Assembly (NCBI RefSeq): GCF_032854445.1
Contig: NC_088305.1
Coordinates: 29,908,628 to 29,972,627 of the forward strand
Source of the DNA: Liolophura sinensis
Taxonomy: Eukaryota > Mollusca > Polyplacophora > Chitonida > Chitonidae
DNA length: 64,000 bases
Reading direction: 5' to 3'
The translations under genes and the position numbers were made by a program. Shown piece by piece: positions 46,834 to 58,800 of this stretch; the first letter of the stretch is position 1, and every line of letters begins with the position of its first letter. Below the pieces are notes generated by a model. The model was not told where the DNA came from and made no database searches. It worked only from the letters and a program-made list of their open reading frames with translations.

Positions 46834-49800
46834 GTGAGTTTGAAGTATAAATGCTGTCGTTGCACACAGGATGTATTTTAGTGCTTAGCGCCTTGTTATT
46901 AAATGAGGGATCATCCCAGCTATTAGCTTCAGGTCCAGGCTGTGTAGTCTGTTGTTCATTCCTGTTAGCGTTTGTGGACTACTTTGCATGACACTTTGCT
47001 GGTCAAGCAAATTTTTTTATATTGTGCTTATGGGGAACTCGTAAAACTCCTTCCCACCTGTAATAAAAGGGTCCAAAGCTGTTAACTTGTCCTTGCTTCC
47101 TTTATTTCATCATTCTTATTGATGTATGTGTGCTAATAAAACACCTAGGAATACAACAGCACTGCATCATCACAAAGGAAAATGATGCGTTCTGCTGTGG
47201 TTTAGACCGTTTTAAGTAGCCTGTCTGTGAATCTCCCATTCTGTATGGTTATTCTCACTTAAGGGAAATCCTTGATGACTTAAATCAAAATTTCTTCTGC
47301 AGGCTTCCTACGAGAGAAATTTGATTATCAACTATATCTTGACTTTGTCCTTTTCCAAGGGAGTAAAAAAATATAAAAATTTCTTGTTTGCTGATTTCTT
47401 TCTATAGCCTAGTTTATAAATTCAAACCATGAATCTAGTCTACCATATGAATGTAAAACAAATGAAAGACCAGTTGTGAATTCTGATCCCACCTATTCAT
47501 TTTGTCAGCGGCTGTACCATAGCGTACCACTATGGTAAACAGAAGTCCCTACAGATACTGGCCACTCGCTACACCCGGCTCGAGGGTCCTCACCCGGGCA
47601 TCGACAAGGTACGTCCCTTAGACGAAAGTGACTTCTAGGATTTTATGCTGTGAAATTTTGTTTCAAAAGTCCAAGAATCTCTTGTTATTAGGAAATATTT
47701 GCATCTCTGTGAAAATGCCGTATGTCCCTGTAAGTTTCTAGGGTAACATCATATATTCAGGAAAATTTGGTAAAAGTAGACCTAGTTCTAAAGATATAAT
47801 TGTCGGAAATTTGTTCATTTTATTTGAGAAGTATTCATGATTATCATTTTGAATTGTTTGGTTTTACTTTAGTAGTCTGAGTGGCTTCTGTGACAATTAA
47901 TTTTGTGCAAATTTTAATTTTTTTTTTTCTGAAAACTTTTAAAAGATTATTTTGTATACTTTTCTGGAAGGAAATAAAATTAAAACAGAAACAAATTTAC
48001 TGAATAAACTTTCATTATGTGGCCTTGCCTTCATCAAGTGTACAAAGTCAACTCTACATGTGGATAAAAGAAAATAAAATCCTCCCAAAAATTAATTGAA
48101 TTAATAACTGAATGATTATGGCTTTACACCAAACGAATTGAATAGCTATTTTTAAAATAAATTATTGCGATCTTTATCTGACTTTTTCTAGCTCATGGAT
48201 TGAATTAACTGTTGTGAAAAATGTGTTCCAGGAAATTACAGACATGTGCACCTCCATGTTGTTTTGTATTCCTTGTAGATCTCAGAAAAACTTGAGAAGT
48301 CCACAAAGAGTAAGAATTTTGATAGAAGAATGACAGGAGCAGCCACCATGGATGCTATTCTTCAAGAGGTCAGTCCTGTATCTGATTGAATAATGATTAG
48401 AATGGCTGAGACTAAAGACAAAGAGGAGAAAGTTTTTAGAAGCTACATGACAGAGAAACTGTGTGTTGCTCGCTCTTGTACCATACATGTACACATGTCA
48501 GGGGATTGGGTTATGTCATGCAGCGGGGGGCCTCTGTGGGTGAAGTGGCTAGCACACCAGTGCTGCACAGTGACCCAGGCTTAGACTGCTTCTTATCCAG
48601 GCGTATGTGGGAGGTCTGACAGCAGCCTCAGGATGGTTGTGGGTTTTGCCTGGTTTCCTCTCACCATAATGGACGCTGTCGTATAAGTGGAATATTCTTA
48701 GTACCGCGTAAAACACCAGTCAAGTAAATAAATAAAATATATCATGCAGCTGAGCCTGAGTTTTATAGTGACACTGAAATTTATAGATTCAGCTTGGTTT
48801 TGAAATGACTAGATTCTTTAAGGGTGAAGCAGAAAAAGGGTCGAAAAAAATAGGTAATTGAATACCGGAATATTATAGCGACTCATTTACTTAGTCAGGT
48901 GTTTACAGGCAAATCCTTTTCTGTGTACTGACAGGTACTGGAGTATGCAATAAGGGATTACATCAAAACCTGGTACAGGCAAGTGTCTGAACATGACGGT
49001 TTCCTGGTGGAGATCCAGCAATGTGTACAGCAGGTTGTCATCATGTTTGCTCACAGGTAAATGACAGATTGTCATCGTTTTTGCTTAAAGGTAAACAACG
49101 TATTGTTGTCATGTTTGTTCAAAGGTGAACAGTGTGTATAACAGTGTGTATAGCAGATTGTCATCATGTTTGCTCTCGGGTAAACAGTTTTAAGCTGATT
49201 GTCATCATGTTTGCTCACAGGTAAACACTTTACATCAGATTGTCAGAATGTTTGTTCACAGGTAAACAACAGATTGTCATCAGGTTTGCTTATAGGTAAA
49301 CAACTGATTGTCATCATGTTTGCTCTCAGGTAAACACTGTACATTAGATTGTCATGTTTGCTCACAGGTAAACAACAGATTGTCATCAGGTTTGCTTACA
49401 GGTAAACAACTGATTGTCATCATGTTTGCTCACAGGTAAACACTGTGTTTAGCAGATTGTCATCATGATTTCAACATGCACAGCTTTTTAATGTATGTGT
49501 ATGTCTTCTTGCTTCAGGACGAAGTCTATTGATTGGCTGCCTTACTTCACCAATCGCATGGTAGACGACTTCGCCTCTCACATTCGGCTTTACCGGAGAG
49601 CATTGGATCTGTCACGCATTTCAAAAGATGGTAAACAAATATTCATACTGTTTGGTTTGAGTTGACTGGATGTATGTGTGTTGTTCAAGTAGACCATGAC
49701 CATCGAAAGGTGGTGAATAAAATATGAAATATACTCATATTGTTTGGTTGGAGTTGACTGCAGGTAACTGTTGTCTGAGTTGACTGCAGGTAAATGTTGT

Positions 49801-52800
49801 TTGAGTTGACTGCAGGTAAATGTTATTTGAGTTGACTGCAGGTAAATGTTATTTGAGTTGACTGCAGGTAAATGTTGTTCGAGTAGACTGCAGGTAAATG
49901 TTGCCATACACATTTTTTTGTGTAACTATGACCTAAAGTGTTTTCCAAAAAAGTGAGTTTTTAAAGGCAAATGGATGTCATAAAGTATTACTTTTGGTGC
50001 TGTAACTTCCATTTTCCCAACAGGATGCCATACTATCTTCAAACAAACCCGAAAACACCTTTCTATGATCAGTAGAACTCTCACAATCATAAATAAATAA
50101 TGTTGAATATAACATAACACATCAAGTTCAAATATAAAACTCGCTTCACAAGCACTGTAACTGAAATATCATTGACTATTGTATCAACCATAATGGTTGT
50201 ATTAAAAAATATGTATAAAATAGAGATGTAATTAACAGAAATAAAAAATACCCCAAAAATGAGAAGTAAAAAAAATAAATTTTTTCCACAATTTTGTTTA
50301 TTTGGCTTAGAGACATAATAAAGGGTTCCTTTTCGTTTATCCTGAATAGGAGCTGGACCTTGACCAAAATAGGTACAGCGCCATCTGGAAATAAAGGGAG
50401 ATAACTTAGTAATGTAGCCCATAATTGTGCATTCTTTCCCATTACAGAGGAGAAAGATGAGGAGAGTTTTTTCTTTGATCTGGAGCTGGAAATGGAGAAC
50501 AGTGTGTGCCGAGATTTGATCAGTACAAGTGCTGAAGATGAACGACGTAAGTATGAGCTTTTGTACCAAGGACATGATTTTTCTTGAAAGTGAGCGTGAA
50601 AGTGCTCAGTAATCAACAGGCAGATCAAAAAGACTTATTTAAGTGTTAAATGTAGCATTCATTTAGTACAAGGTAGTTTGGTTGTTGCATTCTGTGGCCT
50701 AATGGTTAGAGCGTCTGCCTTAAAGTCGGAAAACCTGAGATCAATCACATACATACATACATACATATATCTTTGTTACATTGGCAGTGGTGCAACAAGG
50801 AATACCACATTCATAAGAAATAGGGACTGGCTGGCTCAGTCAAAAGAAATAGGGACTCATGTTGGCTCGGTCTGAAAAAATATGCAGCCTTACTGGGACA
50901 GTCAAAAGAAATATGCACTCTTGGTTGCTCAGTTAAAACCTTGCTGGCTGATCAGAAGAAATATGCCGCCTTTGTTAGTCAGTCAGTAGGCATTTTATGT
51001 TCAGGAGCGGTTCTACCATCCGTACTCAAGAATATTTCACTGACACAACAGTGGCAGGGAAAGCATACAGAGTGGAGGGGCAGAGCCATATCTTGGGTCA
51101 TCTCCATTCTGGAAAACATTTGGGCTCCCAAACTGTCAGCTTCACAAACGAAACAAGCTGTACCAACACTAACACGGGAATTGAACAAAAATATGATGGT
51201 TTACTGATGACAAATTAAATTTTCATACAAATATCTTTCAGTTGCAGACTTTCAGGCTCTCAGAAGGCATCATTTTGAGTTGCGTTTTGAAATTTCTTTA
51301 TGCACAGTCACTATGTCACCATCAAGTTTGGGATCAGAGCCTTTAATGTTTTTCTAAATATATCCTTGGGGGGAACCCACAACCATCTGCAAGTTGCTGC
51401 CAGACCTTCCCATGTGGGACTGGACAGAAAGCCAGCATAAGTTCACAGCAATCGCATTGACGAGAGGCTCGTTGGCCATTGTTCTATGTTAACCACTCAG
51501 GCACAGAGGCCCACAATGCTAGCCGTAAGATGATCACATAAAAATGGTTTGCATAAATGAATAACTCATAAATGAATAAGATGTACATGTAACTTTTCTG
51601 GTCTAATGTTACAGAATATCTGCAGGATCTGAGTGAGGTGTTGTTGTTTTTACTGCTACCACAATCGGACTTCCAGAACAAACCATTCCGGTATATAGTC
51701 AGGGTGCGTTTCCATGAATATCTTCAATTCTCATGTGTCTGTTTTCTGCAGTAGAAACTTTAAAAAAAAAATTAAAGCTTTTTAAAAAACTAAAGACAAA
51801 GCTTTAATAACATAAATGACATGTATTTAATTCTTTCTGAATGAGCAGGTAATATTTAATCGCCTGTTATGCATAGTAATCCAAAGGAAGAAAACTGTAC
51901 AGTACCGAGTGGCAACATCCTGTCATAGTAGGGCTCATGCAGCTATCATATTGCACTAGTGGAATCATGGAATTTCAAGTTCAAACTCTTTTGTCGCTTT
52001 TTATAAAAAAAAGTTTCAGAAAAAATGATTTAGACTAGACGAACGATGAAGAAAATTGAGGAACTGAACATTTGTGAACATCAGAAGTTCCTAAGGTAAA
52101 GTTTCGCAGGGAAACAGGTGATCATTAAGTTAAGGTTGCCAAGACAAATATTGCCCTACAGTTTTCACAAATCACATGATATGGTTTGAACTGGAAACTC
52201 CCCTATTGCATTTTCTTTAAAGAACCTCCCTGCATGTAACACGGCCCTAGAACACAAAGATACACTTGTAAATAATTGTTCTCCTCTTTTTCTTTTCCTC
52301 ATTCTCGCCCTGTTCGCCACAGGAAGTGTTGGTCAATGGTATATTTATCCCAACTATTGACTTAGCCTCAGACCCAGATTACATCAATCAGACAATCGCC
52401 TGGTGGGTAAGTACATGTGCACCGAACTCTGTCAGGGGAGATAACTCCTGAGTGTAACACTCTTGTAAGATTTTTTATACCCTTATGTACTTATATGTTG
52501 CTACACAATTTCTGTTTACAGTTACCCTTTTGTGGCAACTGGAAACCATTTTGTAGTGTTTTGACACAAGTTGCTGTATTATACCAAAGGTTTGGTATGC
52601 AAGACAGCATTTTCAGAAGCACATTAAAGCCTTAAAATGATTCTTTTGATGCCAACACACATTTTTCTATCAAAATTTAATCAAACACAAAAAGTTTTAA
52701 GTGGCCTTATAAGGTGATGAATCAGCCAAGATCAAGCAGACTGTGTCACTTAAATAATGTTAAACTTAAGGCGAAATGCTTTAAATGAATTCATGCAGCA

Positions 52801-55800
52801 CAGCTTCTACCAAGAATGCCAAGTTTTCATAGTTGTTTGTTTGCTTTCAATTTGTTATTCTCTGACATCCATAAAATTTTGAATTTCTATCAAAGAAATG
52901 GTTTGTTTTAGTTTATAAAGATAGATCGGGATGTTTTCAGAAGTAAAATTGAATAAAGATTCTTCCAGTAGTCACAATGTGATCAATTTCTGTGACCGTG
53001 AAAGATTGATTATGGCTTAACACCAGAATGGGCAGTATTGCAGCTATATCGTGGCTTTCTGTTTCTGTATCTGTGTATGTACATATATCCCAAAACTTCT
53101 GTAAGACTGAAATTTTCAGAAGATATACACAGATAATGATAATGTGTTTGATATATATATTTCAATATCTGTGAATTGTTTTTCTCTGTTTCGTAATAGA
53201 TTTTCTAAAAGAACTGTGTAATTTTCTTTTCTTACAGTGTAAAGAGACAAGTTTCAGTAATGAAACATTCATGAGTGTGCTGAAAACGACGGAGAATATT
53301 GAGGAATTAACGGCTGTTAAAGAGAAGGTGCAGCGAGATATTTTCAAGTGGCGGTCCAAAGACTCTGGTGGCGATGATGGTTAGGTTTAGTTCGCTTCTT
53401 CAGAGTGACACAGAAATTCTCAGAGAACGACCTTAAAAATTGCATCAAATTAACAAAAGTGATAGAATAAACAGTTTTGGTAGTTGTTTTTTTTGTGTGT
53501 GTTTTCTCATCACATTTTCTGGCTGGTTTTGAAAATTATGGTTAATTGGTGGAGAATTGAACTAATATTTTTTTAATTTGCATAGCTAAGTTTTAAAGTA
53601 CACGTAATCTTTATTAAAGAAAAAGATTGGTTAAAAATCAGGAGAAGGCTAATTGAATACTGTCTCTAAAAATTTGTTTATTTACTGTTATTTTTTTTTT
53701 AATTGAACAGAGTAAGGTTTGTGAATTAAATGATGTCAAATTTCTAAATAAAAATTTGGCATTTATGAACCATGCTGCCAGTATCAGTATCATACTATGA
53801 TGTTACATAACTCTGTTTTTGTTATATTCAGCTACTGGAGAATTTTTTGATTACAGTATTAAAGTAATAAGGGTTTAATTTAATAAAGATGGGTAATAAG
53901 AACTACTCCAATGCAGAAAATTGAGCTTAAAGTGGGAAGAAAGCTCTTGTGAGCCTCAGAGTACTGTACCTAAATGCTGGCTATATGGTTCATACAGCCA
54001 CCATAGAATTCAAATAGCTAAAAATAAAAAAAAAAATAATTGAAAGCATCTTTATGCTCAGTTTTCAGTTGTCTGTTGGCTGAGCCTTAATTCATTTTTA
54101 GTTTTACATTTTAAAGCACCTTGGCTGAAGAAAAGCATACGCTGTTTTCCTTCTCAGATACTGTGATAAAGCAGAACCTGAGTAGTTTACTGTTTGTGAA
54201 GGATGTGTGTGAGAAAAGGACAAAGAGGCTTCAAGAGGGTCCAGATGATGCTGACAATGATGTGAGTTATCTCCCCTGGCTTTCCCCTGATATTAATGAT
54301 GCTTTATCATCTATCTGTATTAGTGTTGTGTATCAAGTAACTTGGAGTGCCCAGGTTAAATCAGTGGCTCTTGGCAAGCTACTTATGAGCTTTATTCACA
54401 GGTGACAGTCAGAATTGATCTTGTGCGAATGTTACATTGTGCACATGACCACGTATTGTAACCAAAGCCACTGTGAACATTGGGAAAGGGGGAATCTACA
54501 GATCCTTTACCCAAGGGCTGTGTTGACCCCTGGACCCCGTAGAGAAGCAGATAACATTAGTGTTACTAATGTATGCTGTCATTTGATCTGCCTGTCTCCT
54601 TGTAGCAGCTGTGTTTCTGCTATATTGTAGGAATAATATTGAGTGAGTGAGTGAGTGAGTGATTGGGGTTTTAAGTTGTAGGAATGGTATAGCACGGATG
54701 TGTTATGTGTGGCGAAATTAAAGGTTCTTATTTGATTTGAGAAACTAGAGAAAAGTTTTGTATTTTCTTCAGAATTGTGAACTGTAAATAAAGCACCTTT
54801 TGTCTGAATTACAGGATCCTGAGTTTTGCCGAGTCATGTCAGCAGGATCCCACCTCTTTATCATGTCTCTTGATGATGTCATCAACAACAACATAGCCTT
54901 ACAGTATTTTATTGGTAAGAGTTACCGAGGCAATCTGATGGAATTTTGAAGGCTGTCTTCCAGAATTGGTTCCAGAAGTTCCAGAACTTTTCCACCAGCA
55001 TTCACAGATTCAAATTGATGTACATTTACTTATATTTTCTAGCTCATTTTCTCAAAAGTAACTGAGCAAGATCCAGGTACATGTAATTATGGGAAAGTTT
55101 TCATTCCAAAAAACAAAAAAAAAAACAACAAAAAAAATTAAGTGAAAGTTTTTTATATTTTTTTTCAAATTCTTTAAACTCAGTGGTGTAGCTTTAACTA
55201 AAGTTTGTTTACAGTAATTGTTAATACAATGTACTTTTTTTTTTTAAAATTTGGATCCTTGTTTGTAATTTCTTATCTCTTTCATTTTTGTCAGTTACGT
55301 TTGACCTTTATTTGCAGAATTTTTAAGCAGCAGGGGTGGACAGCAGTATTTATTCTTTTATTTAAATGTTGAGGTAAGGCTTACTAAATAAAGTAACGTT
55401 GAAGATTAATTTCACAGTCCATTTGGTTTAGCTACAAATATGACAGAATCCCTAGACTTTTTTTTACTTACGTCATCCTCGGAGCATCAACAGCCAATAT
55501 CACTTGCATATAACTTACTTAGGTAAGTAAAGTTTAGCATAAAATCTTTCCAGGTAAATGTATATATATACTGAAAATCTAGTACTATTATTGGCTGAAT
55601 CAGTTGCATGTCAGAAGTATGTGTATCATAAAAATGTTAAAACAGACAGTTATACCAAATTCATTTCCGTAAGAATCATGGACGTGTAAAATTGAAAAAA
55701 ATAACCCATGGTTCACATTCAAAATTTTTTAAATCCTTTTTTTTTTAATCCAGTTGATAGAAAAGATACACAACAATCTAAGATCATAAAACATTACATT

Positions 55801-58800
55801 TGGTGCTGAAATTGTCTTATTGAAAGATTTCTGAGGTTTGTTTGGAATGCAGAGTGATATTCATCAAAAGTAATACTTGACATTTTATTTGCCTTGATGA
55901 AGTTTAGGTCATTTACATGTTACATGTTATTTATTATCTTACATGTTTCCAGGGTTACAGAACAGCAGCCGAGCAGCAGATAGTGATAGCTCAGGAGGAG
56001 AAGAAGAAAGACGCTCAGGCACTAAAGCCAGACTTGGAGTCTCTGAGACGTTTGGCGTCCATTATATATGACCAGTACCTTTCTGACAAGGTATTTATTT
56101 ATTTATTTATTTGGCTGGTGTTTCATGCCAGATTCAAGAATATCTCTCTGTTTTTACAATGGCAGCCAGAAGTATGGTGACAAGAAACTTGGCAAAGATT
56201 GAAGGAAACAAACAACCATTTTAGAGGCCAAAAAATGTCCAAAAAATATTCCTTTTCAGATCTTAAATGATTTTAGATCATTTACGGATTGCAAAATTGT
56301 GTTAAGAATTTCCCCAAAATGGTTTTCCCTTTGCATTTTTCTTTCCTCCACCCATAAACCTGACTGCTTTTATATAAGTGAAAAATGTTTAAATGCTGCA
56401 ATAATACACCAATCAAAGAAATAAATTAATACAGAAATTTGTCACTAAATTCCCCGTGATTCTTGATAGTTATTGGCTGATTAGACTTTGATTTATTTAT
56501 TTGATTGGTGTTTTACGCCATACTCAAGAATATTTCACTTATACGACGGCGGCGTGAAAACCGGGCAGAGCCCGGGGGAAACCCACGACCATCCGCAGGT
56601 TGCTGGCAGACCTTCCCCACTTACGGCCGGAGAGGAAGCCAGCATGAGCTGGACTTGAACTCACAGCGACTGCATTGGTGAGAGGCTCCTAAGTCATTAC
56701 GCTGCGCTAGCGCGCTAACCGACTGAGCCACGGAGGCCTCGGCTGATTAGACAAGTCCAAATACCAACATACAGATATCAATGTATGTGAGGATTTTAAC
56801 CCTGGGTTTGACATTATAATCCTGAATCGCAGGTGTTCCCAACAAGGGGACAACTAATACTACACAGTACATATTGTACAGATGTACACTGTATGTGCTT
56901 CATAAATGTTTCATCACAGTTTTTGGTTGACAGACATCGCTCTCTCTCTCTTTTTCCCATGAAGGCAACAGAAAGAATCCGAGTGGATGATCCGGCAGTT
57001 AGAAGAACTCATCAACAAATCAAAAACAAGATGTTGTCAGAAGATGTATTTGATGAGGTCCAGTCTAGGGTAAGTAGATGATATGTTTGAACTGAACATC
57101 TGGGGCCTGGATGATACAACCGGTTTTGGCTTTTGTCTTGGCCTTGTAATTACTGACTGATTATGGCTGAACAAAACACCGTGGAGAAAAAACTATCAAT
57201 ACCCAGTAAAAATTAAAATGATTCAGGTACAGCTACAATTTGAAAGAGATGAAAACTTATTAAAACTTATTAAAAGTCACAACTGCTGGCCATTTAATTT
57301 TCGAACTGACCCCTAGGACCTTGGGGAAAGTGTAGTTTTTGATGCATTTTTACTGCTAAGAAACAATTCTGAGCATTTTTTTTTATATATTAGGACACAT
57401 TCTTAACTGCATCTTAAGAAACTAAAACCATATATTTGATATATCCTTTGACCTATTGTTATGAAAGAATGAAGGAATGGCTTTTGATGTTGTAGGTGTA
57501 CCAGAAGAGATAGCTTTGCAATTTGATGTTGTAAGTGTACCAGAAGAGATAGCCTTGCAGTTTGATGTTGTAGGTGTATCAGAAGAGATAGCTTTGCAAT
57601 TTGATGTTGTAGGTGTACCAGAAGAGATAGCCTTGCAGTTTGATGTTGTAGGTGTACCAGAAGAGATAGCCTTGCAGTTTGATGTTGTAGGTGTACCAGA
57701 AGAGATAGCTTTGCAATTTGATGTTGTAAGTGTACCAGAAGAGATAGCCTTGCAGTTTGATGTTGTAGGTGTATCAGAAGAGATAGCTTTGCAATTTGAT
57801 GTTGTAGGTGTACCAGAAGAGATAGTCTTGCAATTTGATGTTGTAGGTGTACCAGAAGAGATAGCTTTGCAATTTGATGTTGTAGGTGTACCAGAAGAGA
57901 TAGCTTTGCCGTTTCCTGTTGTAGGTGAACCAAAAGAGACAGCATTGCAATTTGATGTTGTAGGTGTACCAGAAGAGATAGCTTTGCAATTTGATGTTGT
58001 AAGTGTACCAGAAGAGATAGCTTTGCAATTTGATGTTGTAGGTGTACCAGAACAGGTAGCTTTGCCGTTTCCTGTTGTAGGTGAACCAGAAGAGACAACA
58101 TTGCAATTTGATGTTGTAGGTGTACCAGAAGAGATAGCTTTGCAATTTGATGTTGTAGGTGTACCAGAAGAGATAGCTTTGCAGTTTGATGTTGTAAGTG
58201 TACCAGAAGAGGTAGCTTTGCAATTTGATGTTGTAGGTGTACCAGAAGAGGTAGCCTTGCAGTTTGATGTTGTAGGTGTACCAGAAGAGATAGCTTTGCA
58301 GTTTGATGTTGTAAGTGTACCAGAAGAGGTAGCTTTGCAATTTGATGTTTTAGGTGTACCAGAAGAGATAGCTTTGCAATTTGATGTTGTAAGTGTACCA
58401 GAAGCGGTAGCTTTGCAATTTGATGTTTTAGGTGTACCAGATTTTACATGGAGAGAAGTATTATGAAGCCTTCCTGCAGAGCAGTCAGTACATCAAGCTT
58501 CTGTACGACCTCAACCTTCTTCCCACAGACGGGAATAGGGACGAGGAAGAGGATAGAGATGACGTCAGCCTCAGTGATGGTAAGTCTACAGCATTTGATT
58601 GGTCAGTTGTTGATAACTAAGGGGTCTGTAGGGTTACACCTCGTCTGTCAGCTATTGATAACTAAGGGGTCTGTAGGGTTACACTTCATCTGTCAGCTAT
58701 TGATAACTAAGGGGTCTGTAGGATTACACCTCGTCTGTCAGCTATTGATCCCTAAGGGGTCTGTAGGGTTACACCTCGTCTGTCAGCTTTGGATAACTAA

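Noticed and set aside
57477-58466. 329-codon plus-strand ORF with VGVPEEIALQFDV repeats
   Set aside because: It is the 39-nt array read in a frame other than that of SNX13, open only because 39 is a multiple of three; the last codons run out of frame into exon 15.
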